Shown: piece after piece, positions 8,178 to 16,325 of the stretch
Layout: each line of letters starts with the position of its first letter
How positions within the stretch are numbered: the stretch's first letter is position 1
Assembly (NCBI GenBank): GCA_905214345.1
Contig: CAJMLV010000006.1
Location: 1-64,000, forward strand
Source of the DNA: an uncultured bacterium
GTDB lineage: Bacteria > Bacillota > Clostridia > Oscillospirales > Ruminococcaceae
Length of the DNA: 64,000 bases
Reading direction: 5' to 3'
The notes under the pieces: generated by a model
What the model was told of the DNA's origin: nothing
The model's input: the letters and a program-made list of their open reading frames with translations, nothing else
Databases searched by the model: none
Program-made: the position numbers and the translations under genes

Positions 8178-10496
8178 TTGCAAAAGATCAAAACCTTTGC
8201 CCGGCGTCACCGCCTGCTTCTGGCGGGGCTGCTTCTGGCGGCCGTCAGTGTGCTGGTACTGGCCTGGGCCGGGTATGACCTGGCCCAGCGGGTGGACGAT
8301 CAGCCCGTATACCAGATTGTCAACGATACCTACACCCAGACGGTGGAACTGCCGGAGGACGGCGGCCTGGTACAGGCGCTTCCTCTGGGGGCAGGGCGGG
8401 AACTGTACGGCGTGCGCCTGAACCTGACCACCTACAACCATGCTTTTGCCACCGGGCAGCTGCACGCCGAACTGACCGATAAAACCGGCACCGTGCTGGC
8501 CCGGGGAACCCTGGACTGCATTACCTTGAAGGACAACACTTTCGCGGCCCTGATCTTTGAACAGGCTTACACCCCCGCAGCCGACGAAACCCTGTACCTG
8601 CACATCTGGTACGACGGCACCGCTGATGCCGATGCGGGCTGCCCCCTGGGACTTTGGGCCAGCGAACGCGTCACCGAGCCTGAGCAAGACACCGGCCTGA
8701 CCGGTGCGATGCCCCTGACCGCCTACACCGACGGCACCAATCTGGATGCCACCGCGGCGGTACAGTATGTGGTGGATTACTCCGGTAATTGGTCCGGACG
8801 GCTTTCCGCCGTGCTGGGGGTGCTGCTTTTCGGTGCGGTGGTACTGGGCTTTGTGCTGCTGGCGCGGAAAAAAGCATTCTGTGCTGTGGTGCTTGTCTGC
8901 GGGGCCTTGCTGGGCGGTGCGTTCAGCGTTGTGACGCCGCCGCTGGTGGGACCGGACGAATACACCCACCTGGCTTACAGTTACCAGTCGGCCAGCGAAT
9001 TGCTGGGCCAGCCCCTGACCAACGGGGAAGAGGACGGCTGGCGGCTGCTGGTTCGTTCCTGCGATGCCCCTTACTTTGCGGCCCAGAGCGGTGACATCGG
9101 AATTTTTGCCTATAAGGAGTACCTGTCCCATCTGGGAGATACCGCCGATTCCGATCTGCCCGATACCCCCAGTGAGTTCACGGTGGGCGGCAGCTTCAAT
9201 CATACCCTGTACCTGGGGCAGACCCTGGGGGTGGCACTGGCCCGCCTGCTGGGCCGTGGTTTCCACGGTATGCTGCTGGCAGGGCGTCTGGGCAACCTGC
9301 TGGTGTATCTGGTGTTGGCAGCGCTGGCCGTCGCCCTCATGCCCCGGCGCTGGAAAGGTCTTCTGACCTGCGTGGCCCTGCTGCCCCAGACCTTGCAGCT
9401 GGCGGCCAGCTTTTCTGCCGATGCCACGGTGCTGGGGCTGGTGTTCTGCTTCACTGCTCTCTGCTTTGCCTTGCGGGAACGTCCCGCGCGTACGGCGGAG
9501 CTGGTTTTGCTGGCGCTGCTGGCCTTCCTTATCGGGCCGGCCAAGGCTATCTACCTGCCGGTGTCTGCTCTGGTGCTCATGGTGCCGGCGGACCACCTGG
9601 ACCCCCGCCGTCATCCCGCTGCGCCCACCGTGGCCCTGGCCAAATGGCGGGTACGCCCCGGCATCCTGGTCAAGATTCTGGCCTTGGTGCTGGCGGTTCT
9701 GGGCTGGGTGAACCTGAACCTGGGCGCCCTGCTTTATGCCACCCGTGATGTGGACAATGTGGGCCTGACCCGCGCTGCCGTTGCCGTGGCCATTGCCGCC
9801 GCCCTGCTGGGCTTTGTATACTGGAAAATACACAGCAGCCCCCGCCTGAGAAAGGTGTTCTTCGGCGTGCTGGCGGCAGGACTGTGCGTGGCTGTGCCGG
9901 TGATGTTCTGGAAACTGACCCACATGTGGGGCGGTCTGACCCCCGAACAGCTGGTGGACAGTGTCCAGCCCAACGGCGACTCCATCTACACCTACTCCGC
10001 CGGGTATATCTGCCGCAACCTGCCTGCCACCATCAAGCTGCTCCTGCGCTCTGTCAGTGCGGAGGGGGCTTCCTGGCTGCAGGGACTGCTGGGCACTGCT
10101 CTGGGCGAACCTATCGTCTATCCCATTGCGGTCAGCTGGCTGCTGGGTGTCGGCCTGGTGCTGGTGCTGCTGGCAGCAGCACTGCCCCGGCAGGAGGATA
10201 CCCCTGCCATCTCCCGCCGTCTGTGCGCGGGCGGCTGGCTGATTGTAGCCCTGGTGGTGGGGCTGACCTTCTTTGCGGCCCTCAGCTGGACCCCCATCAA
10301 CTACACTACCATCTTTGGGGTGCAGGGGCGGTACTGGCTGCCGGTGCTGCCGTTGGCCCTCATTCTGCTGGGGAACACCCGCATCTTCACAGTGGGGCGC
10401 AGCGTTGCCCGCCCTGCCGTGATGACCACCCTCTGCCTGACTTCCCTGGTACTTCTCCAGGGGGCGGGGCTGTATGCCCAGTGGCAGATGGTCTGA
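8178..10496 (+). CDS. DUF2142 family polytopic membrane protein
   Basis: A 772-residue membrane protein. One N-terminal transmembrane segment (about residues 13-32) is followed by a large extracytoplasmic beta-rich domain (to about residue 205) and then about ten transmembrane helices. The core shows DUF2142 signatures: the P-P-x-x-G-P-D-E-Y-x-H motif after the second helix and a GPAKAIYLPV segment. The family is thought to be related to GT-C fold glycosyltransferases and is often found in surface polysaccharide loci; substrate is unknown. The start is TTG 8178 with AAAGGA at 8162-8167, 10 nt upstream. Confidence 0.75.
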   Translation: MQKIKTFARRHRLLLAGLLLAAVSVLVLAWAGYDLAQRVDDQPVYQIVNDTYTQTVELPEDGGLVQALPLGAGRELYGVRLNLTTYNHAFATGQLHAELTDKTGTVLARGTLDCITLKDNTFAALIFEQAYTPAADETLYLHIWYDGTADADAGCPLGLWASERVTEPEQDTGLTGAMPLTAYTDGTNLDATAAVQYVVDYSGNWSGRLSAVLGVLLFGAVVLGFVLLARKKAFCAVVLVCGALLGGAFSVVTPPLVGPDEYTHLAYSYQSASELLGQPLTNGEEDGWRLLVRSCDAPYFAAQSGDIGIFAYKEYLSHLGDTADSDLPDTPSEFTVGGSFNHTLYLGQTLGVALARLLGRGFHGMLLAGRLGNLLVYLVLAALAVALMPRRWKGLLTCVALLPQTLQLAASFSADATVLGLVFCFTALCFALRERPARTAELVLLALLAFLIGPAKAIYLPVSALVLMVPADHLDPRRHPAAPTVALAKWRVRPGILVKILALVLAVLGWVNLNLGALLYATRDVDNVGLTRAAVAVAIAAALLGFVYWKIHSSPRLRKVFFGVLAAGLCVAVPVMFWKLTHMWGGLTPEQLVDSVQPNGDSIYTYSAGYICRNLPATIKLLLRSVSAEGASWLQGLLGTALGEPIVYPIAVSWLLGVGLVLVLLAAALPRQEDTPAISRRLCAGGWLIVALVVGLTFFAALSWTPINYTTIFGVQGRYWLPVLPLALILLGNTRIFTVGRSVARPAVMTTLCLTSLVLLQGAGLYAQWQMV

Positions 10497-10593
10497 CATT
10501 TTTACGCCGGAAAGCAGTGCCCGCCCTGGCGGACCTGCTTCTGATAGAATCAAACAACCGGCCGCTGATCCGGCCGAGAGAAAGGAACCTACC

Positions 10594-10800
10594 ATGACTG
10601 TTCAGAGAGATACCATCATCATCGACATCCTGAAGAATGACCCCTCCCAGGGCTGCGTGCCCATCTTCCAGAACGCAGGCATGCACTGCCTGGGCTGCAT
10701 GGCTGCCCATGGCGAGACCGTGGAGCAGGCCTGCGCCGTCCACGGCCTGAACCCCGACGCTCTGATCGCCGAGCTCAATGAATACTTTGCCAAGCAGTAA
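10594..10800 (+). CDS. DUF1858 domain protein
   Basis: A 68-residue DUF1858 protein, a helical domain often seen beside or fused to redox and iron-sulfur proteins. It has the hallmark HCxGC pair (C32, C35) and an extra C21, and the C-terminal VHGLNPDALIAELNEYF helix. It may be a small redox or metal-binding module; partner unknown. AAAGGA at 10581-10586 supports ATG 10594. The last 23 bp overlap trmK, so it appears to be the first gene of a DUF1858-trmK-nif3-rqcH unit. Confidence 0.85.
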   Translation: MTVQRDTIIIDILKNDPSQGCVPIFQNAGMHCLGCMAAHGETVEQACAVHGLNPDALIAELNEYFAKQ

Positions 10801-11464
10801 GGCGCTGCCGCACCTGGACGCCCGCCTTTCGGCCGCCGCCGCCTTTGTGCGCCCCGGCAGCGTTGCGGCGGACATCGGGTGCGACCACGGCAAACTCAGT
10901 GCATGGCTGGCGGGCAGCGGACGCTGCCCGCTGGTTTTTGCATGTGATCTTCGTCCCGACCCCCTGGCCAAGGCACAGCGCGCCTGTGCTCATCTGGGGG
11001 AGAAGGTGCGGTTCCGCCTGGGGTCCGGGCTGGATGTGCTGCAGCCCGGTGAAGTGCAGGACATCATCATCGCGGGGATGGGCGCCCAGACCATCATGGA
11101 AATCCTGGACGCCGCCCCCTGGGTGTTTGACCCGGCCTATAACCTGGTTCTGGTGCCCGCCACCAAGCACAGCCTGCTGCGCCGCTGGTTGGCCCAGAGG
11201 GGATTCAACCTGCAAGGGGAGACCCTCGCCCACGCCGCCGGGCGGTGGTACGCCGTGATGAACGCCCGCTATACCGCTGACCCCCATGAACCGGAGGGCC
11301 TGTGGTGCCTGTGCGGATTGGTGCAGGGGCAGCCCGGGGCCGAGGAATACCGTGCCCAGCAGATCGTCAAACTGAAAAAATACCGTCTGGGTCTGTCTGC
11401 CGGTCCCGAAGCCGAGGCCGTGGACAACCTGATCGCAGAAGTGGAGGCAGGAAAATGGCCGTGA
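10778..11464 (+). CDS. trmK: tRNA (adenine(22)-N1)-methyltransferase
   Basis: The 228-residue protein is a TrmK/YqfN class I methyltransferase that makes m1A22 in tRNA. Motif I is ADIGCDHGKL (31-40), and the family motif IIAGMGAQTIMEIL covers residues 97-110, with a C-terminal helical domain after about residue 160. It starts inside the DUF1858 gene and overlaps nif3 by 10 bp. The trmK-nif3 pair is conserved in Firmicutes (yqfN-yqfO in Bacillus). Confidence 0.92.
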   Translation: MNTLPSSKALPHLDARLSAAAAFVRPGSVAADIGCDHGKLSAWLAGSGRCPLVFACDLRPDPLAKAQRACAHLGEKVRFRLGSGLDVLQPGEVQDIIIAGMGAQTIMEILDAAPWVFDPAYNLVLVPATKHSLLRRWLAQRGFNLQGETLAHAAGRWYAVMNARYTADPHEPEGLWCLCGLVQGQPGAEEYRAQQIVKLKKYRLGLSAGPEAEAVDNLIAEVEAGKWP

Positions 11465-12204
11465 CCGTACAGCAAGTTTTGCAGATTCTGAAAGAATTCG
11501 CCCCGCCGGAACTGGCCTGCAGCTGGGACAACGTGGGCCTGCTGGTGGATGCCGGGCGCCCGGTGAATGCCGTGGCGGTGGCACTGGACATCACTGCCGA
11601 CGTGGTGCGGGACGCCGTCAACAGCGGCTGTGACCTCATTGTGTCCCACCATCCGGTGATCTTTAACCCTCTCAAGCGCATCGGCGCCGAGGATGTGCCC
11701 GCCCTGCTCATCAAGAACGGCATCTCCGCCATCTGCATGCACACCAACCTGGACGCGGCCCCCGGCGGCGTCAACGACACCCTAGCGGGAATCCTGGGCA
11801 TGACCGACACCGAATCCTTTGCCGAAGGCTGCGGCCGTATCGGCAACGTGCAGCCCACCACTGCCGCGGACCTGGCCAAACTGTGTGCCGAACTGCTGGG
11901 TGCTCATCCCCAGTTTGTGGAAGCCGGCCGTCCCGTCACCCGCCTGGCGGAAGTCAGCGGTGGCGGCGGCAGCTACCTGCAGGAAGCCATCGACCTGGGA
12001 GCGGACTGCTTCATCACCGGCGAAGCCGCCCATCACATTGCCCTGCTGGCTCATCAGATGGGTGTGGGGCTGGTGGTGGCCGGGCACTGGGCCACCGAAG
12101 TCCCCGTCACCCGGGTGCTGGCCGAACACCTGGCCGCCGCTCTGCCGGACGAGGTGCGCATCACCCTGTCTCTGGCAGACAAGGACCCGTTTACCTACCT
12201 TTGA
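11455..12204 (+). CDS. Nif3-like dinuclear metal centre protein
   Basis: A 249-residue NIF3/DUF34 protein of the short type, without the PII-like insert of Bacillus YqfO. Metal ligands are visible: H65-H66 in LIVSHHPVIF, H96 and D100 in HTNLDAAPGGVND, and the C-terminal GHWATE motif. The family forms a hexameric toroid with two metals per subunit; it has been linked to GTP cyclohydrolase-like and metal-insertase roles, but the reaction is unsettled. ATG 11455 overlaps trmK. Confidence 0.9.
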   Translation: MAVTVQQVLQILKEFAPPELACSWDNVGLLVDAGRPVNAVAVALDITADVVRDAVNSGCDLIVSHHPVIFNPLKRIGAEDVPALLIKNGISAICMHTNLDAAPGGVNDTLAGILGMTDTESFAEGCGRIGNVQPTTAADLAKLCAELLGAHPQFVEAGRPVTRLAEVSGGGGSYLQEAIDLGADCFITGEAAHHIALLAHQMGVGLVVAGHWATEVPVTRVLAEHLAAALPDEVRITLSLADKDPFTYL

Positions 12205-12255
12205 TTTGTATGCCCCGCTGTGGCGGGGACGCCACACCGAAAGAGGGGAGAACCT

Positions 12256-14013
12256 ATGGCACTGGATGCCGCAACACTGGACCTGGTGGCTGCCGAGCTG
12301 CGGGAAAAGCTGCTGGATGCCAAGATCGACAAGATTTTTGAGCCCACCCGGGACGAGGTGCTCATTACCCTGCGCACCCGTACCGAGACCCACCGGCTGC
12401 TCCTGTCTGCCCGCAGCGGTTCGGCCCGGGTCTGCCTGACTGCCGAATCCTTTGAAAATCCGCTCACCCCGCCGGGGTTCTGCATGCTGCTGCGCAAACA
12501 CCTTACCGGCGGCCGTCTTATCGACCTGCGCCGGGAACCGGGGGACCGCATCGTCTTCTTTGATTTCCGCTGCACCAACGAGATGGGCGACCTGGTGGTG
12601 AACACCCTGGCCGCCGAACTCATGGGCCGCTATTCCAACCTGGTACTTTTCCGGGATGGAAAAATCGTAGATGCCCTCAAACGTGTGGACTTTGAGGACA
12701 GCGAGATCCGCCAGCTGCTCCCCGGCCTGCCTTATACTCTGCCGCCCAAACCCGGCAAGCCGGACTTTCTGGATGTGAGCGGCGCCGCCATCGTGGAAGC
12801 CGCCTGTCGGACCGACCTGCCCGTGGCCCAGGCCCTGGGCAAAGCAGTGGGCGGCGTGGGGCCGGTGGTCCTGCGGGAAGCTGCCTGGCGTGCCTTCGGC
12901 GGTGAAACCGCCCTGGCTGCCTGCGACCTGAACGAGGAACAGCGGCAGGCCCTGTGCGCCGCGCTGGAGGAAATCAAGGCAGAACACGCTGCCGGGGGCC
13001 ATCCCACGGCGGTGCGGCTGCCCCAGGCGGACGGCTCCCTCAAACCGGTGGAATTCAGCTTCTTTGCGCCCCGGCAGTATGGCGCCAATGCCCAACTGAC
13101 CGAGTATCCCTCTTACAGCACCATGTTGGAGGATTACTACGCCACCAAGGACCGGGCGGAACGCCTGCGCCAGAAGAGCCGGGAACTGTATAAGGCTGTT
13201 CATAACATGTACGAGCGCGCCGTGCGCAAGCAGGCCGCCCGGCGGGAGGAACAGGCCCAGAGCCAGAAGGCCGATACTCTGCGCCTGTGCGGTGAACTGC
13301 TCCAGGCGAACCTGTGGGCTTTCCATAAGGGGGACCGGGAAGTGACGGTGGAAAACTACTACACCGGCGAGCCCATGACCATCCGCCTGGACCCTCGTAT
13401 GGGACCCAACGAAAACGCCCAGAAATACTTCAAGGACTACAAGAAGAAGCAGACCGCCGGCGAGATGCTGAAAAAACTGCTGGCGGAGGGCGAGACCGAG
13501 ATCGAGTATCTGGGTACCGTCCTGTATGAGGTGGACGCGGCTCCCGGTGAGCAGGCCCTCAACGAAATCAGAGCCGAGCTGAAGAGCCAGGGATACCTGA
13601 AATACTTCAAGCAGCGGGACAAGCGGCAGAAACCCGCCGATTTTCTGCGCTACCGTTCCAGCGACGGCTTCGAGATTCTGGTGGGCCGCAACAACGCCCA
13701 GAATGACAAACTCACCCTGCATACCGCCCGGGGCAAGGATCTTTGGTTCCATGTACAGAAAGCCCCCGGCAGCCATACGGTGGTCATGAGCCGCGGGGAG
13801 GACATCCCCGACGCCACCAAACAGGAAGCCGCCGAGCTGGCGGTGCTTCATTCCAGCCAGAACGGCGGGGCCAAAGTGCCGGTGGATACCACCGAGGTGA
13901 AGAACATCTGGAAAGCCAACGGCGCCAAGCCCGGCATGGTTTTGTACGAGGTCTACACCACCGTCTATGTCACCCCGCGCCCCGGTCTGGAAGAACAGCT
14001 GCGGCAGAAGTGA
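12256..14013 (+). CDS. rqcH: Rqc2 homologue RqcH (NFACT ribosome quality control protein)
   Basis: A 585-residue NFACT protein, formerly called fibronectin-binding protein A. It carries NFACT-N at the start (TLDLVAAELREKLLDAKIDK), a helix-hairpin-helix and coiled-coil middle (about 290-430) and NFACT-R at the C-terminus (YRSSDGFEILVGRNNAQND, then DLWFHVQKAPGSH). It binds stalled 50S subunits and recruits tRNA-Ala to add alanine tails that mark the nascent chain for degradation. Start ATG 12256 follows AGAGGGGAG. It is the last gene of the trmK unit. Confidence 0.93.
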   Translation: MALDAATLDLVAAELREKLLDAKIDKIFEPTRDEVLITLRTRTETHRLLLSARSGSARVCLTAESFENPLTPPGFCMLLRKHLTGGRLIDLRREPGDRIVFFDFRCTNEMGDLVVNTLAAELMGRYSNLVLFRDGKIVDALKRVDFEDSEIRQLLPGLPYTLPPKPGKPDFLDVSGAAIVEAACRTDLPVAQALGKAVGGVGPVVLREAAWRAFGGETALAACDLNEEQRQALCAALEEIKAEHAAGGHPTAVRLPQADGSLKPVEFSFFAPRQYGANAQLTEYPSYSTMLEDYYATKDRAERLRQKSRELYKAVHNMYERAVRKQAARREEQAQSQKADTLRLCGELLQANLWAFHKGDREVTVENYYTGEPMTIRLDPRMGPNENAQKYFKDYKKKQTAGEMLKKLLAEGETEIEYLGTVLYEVDAAPGEQALNEIRAELKSQGYLKYFKQRDKRQKPADFLRYRSSDGFEILVGRNNAQNDKLTLHTARGKDLWFHVQKAPGSHTVVMSRGEDIPDATKQEAAELAVLHSSQNGGAKVPVDTTEVKNIWKANGAKPGMVLYEVYTTVYVTPRPGLEEQLRQK

Positions 14014-14045
14014 TCCGAGAGGATACAAATACGATACACCTGTAA

Positions 14046-14090
14046 AAAGCGCGTCCTTTGCCCCGTCTTGGTGGGCACAGGACGCGCTTT
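14046..14090 (+). terminator. Terminator of rqcH
   Basis: An 11-bp perfect stem (14046-14056 with 14080-14090; GCGCGTCC/GGACGCGC core) with a 23-nt loop. The -10 of the next promoter lies 4 bp downstream. Confidence 0.8.
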
Positions 14091-14100
14091 GTGCTATACT
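14072..14100 (+). promoter_or_regulatory. Extended -10 promoter overlapping the rqcH terminator
   Basis: TGC followed by TATACT (14095-14100) is an extended -10. A weak -35 candidate, TGGGCA (14072-14077), lies 17 bp upstream in the terminator loop. It would drive the lipoprotein cluster. Confidence 0.55.
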
Positions 14101-14167
14101 GAAAGTAAGAATAAGGGCTGTCCCGCTTACTCCATGACCGGGGCGGCCGGGAAAAGAGGAATGCCCC

Positions 14168-15187
14168 ATGCGTACCCGCCTTGCCTGCCTGTCCCTGACC
14201 CTTGCCGCCGGGCTGGTATTGTCTGCTTGTGCCGCTCCGGCTTCTCAGGCGGAACCAACTGCCACACCGGAACCGGCACCCACCACAACGCCGGGGCCTT
14301 CCTATACGCCGGTGTCTCTGGATGCCTGGCTGGCGGGTATGCCGGAAAATGCTCCGAGTTTTTCCTATGCGCCGGGGAAACTGAATTTGTATGAGGATGT
14401 GAACTGGCCGGAAACGGTGCGACTGAAGATCTATTACTGGCCCGGTACTCTGGAGGAAGCCGCCGAAGCCTATAACATCCCGTGGGAACGCTTTCAGGCT
14501 ATGAACCCGGACCCGGAAATCAGCGATTACAGCGGCGGCTATTATAACCTCTGCCTGGATGACGCCTATGTTCTGCCCCAAATCGAGATGCAGGATGTGA
14601 CCGTTGAAACGCCATGGGAGTCGTATCCTTATGTGCAAACGAAAGATACCTACACGGTGCCCGCTGCCCTGGATGAGCAAGCCGCAGCGGTTCTGGCGGT
14701 TGCCTACGATTTCCTATATGAGCATTACGGGACACAGCTTGGATTCACTCCTGCTGAACCTTATGAAGAAGAGGACTACTATATCGCGGCGGATGGTGCA
14801 CTGTACACCCGCTATACTGACCTGGAAAAATATCTGAGCAGTATTTTCCCGGCGGACTGGTGCGCCGGTGTGCTGGGTGGTTCTTTGCCAGACAAGGAAA
14901 AGAGGGAACCTGGTTGTTTTTACCAGGGAACGGATGACGCCATTGTGTTCGGTATGGGGGAACGGGGCAGTGATATTACCCACTGCGGCACCGTTTACAC
15001 CCAACCGGAATTGCAGCCGGACGGCAGTATTCTGTTCTGGCAGCTGGGATTGAACATTGCAATCGAAAATTTCACGGGCTGGGGACAGGATGTGACGTAT
15101 GTTCCCGACATTGCTTATGTCACACCAGTACGCTTGGTCCCCACCGAGACCGGATGGCGGGTGGCTGAGCTGAGCCTGCCTGCCTGA
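14168..15187 (+). CDS. Lipoprotein with LysM-like segment (A type)
   Basis: A 339-residue secreted lipoprotein. A type II signal peptide ends in the lipobox VLSAC with Cys21, followed by a Pro/Thr/Ala-rich linker to about residue 50. Residues 75-135 resemble a degenerate LysM module (GTLEEAAEAYNIPWERFQAMNPD), possibly peptidoglycan-binding. The rest is an unrecognised domain containing EEEDYYIAADGALYTRYTDLEKY. The same arrangement recurs in the gene at 17363, so the two are diverged paralogues at the ends of a four-gene cluster. Function unknown. Confidence 0.8.
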   Translation: MRTRLACLSLTLAAGLVLSACAAPASQAEPTATPEPAPTTTPGPSYTPVSLDAWLAGMPENAPSFSYAPGKLNLYEDVNWPETVRLKIYYWPGTLEEAAEAYNIPWERFQAMNPDPEISDYSGGYYNLCLDDAYVLPQIEMQDVTVETPWESYPYVQTKDTYTVPAALDEQAAAVLAVAYDFLYEHYGTQLGFTPAEPYEEEDYYIAADGALYTRYTDLEKYLSSIFPADWCAGVLGGSLPDKEKREPGCFYQGTDDAIVFGMGERGSDITHCGTVYTQPELQPDGSILFWQLGLNIAIENFTGWGQDVTYVPDIAYVTPVRLVPTETGWRVAELSLPA

Positions 15188-15190
15188 CGG

Positions 15191-15206
15191 TTCCTCTTTA
15201 TAAGGA
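15191..15206 (+). other. Small hairpin before the first WG-repeat lipoprotein gene
   Basis: TTCCT and AGGAA arms around a 6-nt AT-rich loop sit immediately before the Shine-Dalgarno (AAGGAG, 15208-15213). A near copy precedes the next gene at 16293-16312. Confidence 0.4.
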
Positions 15207-15225
15207 AAAGGAGAGTGATCCCTGT

Positions 15226-16290
15226 ATGCGCCGCAAACTTCTCTGTCTGACGGTGGCTGCCGGACTGCTGCTGTCCGCCTGTACTGTTCCTGCATCCTCC
15301 GCAACCCCTTCCGAAACGGCGGAAGATGCCGATGCCGCCGAAACCTCTGCAACACCGGCACCTGCGGTGACGCCGGAACCCGGCCTGCCTTATGATGAGG
15401 TCCGCACCATTGAAGAATATGACGCGACGCCTTCCACGCCCAGTGAAGGCTACTTCACCATGTCCCAAAACGGCCTGTGGGGGCTCATGCGCGCCGACGG
15501 CACCGAAGTGCTGCCCTGTCAGTCTGATGTTCCGGTTTCCCGCTGCGGGGCGGAGGATCACTGGATCTGGTTCCCGGAAGAACGAATGGAATGGGATGAA
15601 TTCGACGCCCTTTCCGCGCAGCTTACCGAAGCGGGGGATGGAGCCCTGTGCCCCGGCCATGGAGGATTGGGAGATAGGTTCTTCTATGATCTGGATTCCC
15701 CTGGTCGGGATACCACGGCTGTGGACCTGACCGCGTTGCGCTGGTACCGGATGGGGACTCCTGGAGATGTGTTTGAGATGGATGACACTCTGTGGGATGT
15801 CTACGGCAGCATTCTGCCGGTGTGCTCTGCGCATGAGGAAGGGGAGGAGGGGGACCCCAAGTTTCCCGGAGACCCGGTCCTGGATGATACGGGGGCTTTG
15901 TACTGGTATATCTGTGAGGACGGTTCCGCTTTCTATGTTCCGGGGGCTGTCCAGGCCGGCTGGTTCTTCGATGAAAATCTGGCGCCGGTACAGATCGGGG
16001 ATGCCTGGGCCTATGTGGACCGCAACGGCAGCCTGAAGACCGAAGCGGTCTACTCGGCTATCTGGGGCGCCCAGGGAGAGTACGCTAACCCGGAAAATCC
16101 CACCGCACCCAAATACGCTGCCTGCCTGCAAAACGGCTATGCTGCTGTCTGCCGGGACGGCCAGTGGGGGCTGATGGATTCCACCGGCACCGAAAGCATC
16201 CCCTGCGAGTATTCCGGCATCGCCTGGGAGGGGACTACCCTCTGGGTGAAGGCGGATGACGGCTGGCACAAAACCGAACTTCCGGCCTGA
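15226..16290 (+). CDS. WG-repeat lipoprotein (B type)
   Basis: A 354-residue lipoprotein with lipobox LLSAC (Cys19) and a Thr/Ala/Pro/Glu linker. It has WG-repeat-like units: NGLWGLMRADGTEVLPC near residue 82, DAWAYVDRNGSLKTEAVY near 262, and DGQWGLMDSTGTESIPCEY near the C-terminus. WG repeats form beta-rich surface modules, probably for ligand or cell-wall contact. It is a close paralogue of the next gene, sharing the C-terminal block and a 41-nt identical DNA stretch. Binding partner unknown. Confidence 0.82.
   Translation: MRRKLLCLTVAAGLLLSACTVPASSATPSETAEDADAAETSATPAPAVTPEPGLPYDEVRTIEEYDATPSTPSEGYFTMSQNGLWGLMRADGTEVLPCQSDVPVSRCGAEDHWIWFPEERMEWDEFDALSAQLTEAGDGALCPGHGGLGDRFFYDLDSPGRDTTAVDLTALRWYRMGTPGDVFEMDDTLWDVYGSILPVCSAHEEGEEGDPKFPGDPVLDDTGALYWYICEDGSAFYVPGAVQAGWFFDENLAPVQIGDAWAYVDRNGSLKTEAVYSAIWGAQGEYANPENPTAPKYAACLQNGYAAVCRDGQWGLMDSTGTESIPCEYSGIAWEGTTLWVKADDGWHKTELPA
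16120..16160 (+). repeat. 41-bp identical block, copy 1
   Basis: These 41 bases are identical to 17175-17215. They encode the shared ACLQNGYAAVCRDG region of the two WG-repeat lipoproteins. Identity at the DNA level suggests recent duplication or gene conversion. Confidence 0.85.
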
Positions 16291-16292
16291 GC

Positions 16293-16312
16293 TTTCCTAT
16301 TATATAAGGAAA
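16293..16312 (+). other. Small hairpin before the second WG-repeat lipoprotein gene
   Basis: TTTCCT (16293-16298) and AGGAAA (16307-16312) pair around an AT-rich loop, directly next to the Shine-Dalgarno GAGGAG. It matches the element at 15191-15206 in place and sequence, so the leader was duplicated with the gene. Confidence 0.4.
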
Positions 16313-16325
16313 GAGGAGAGTTGCC

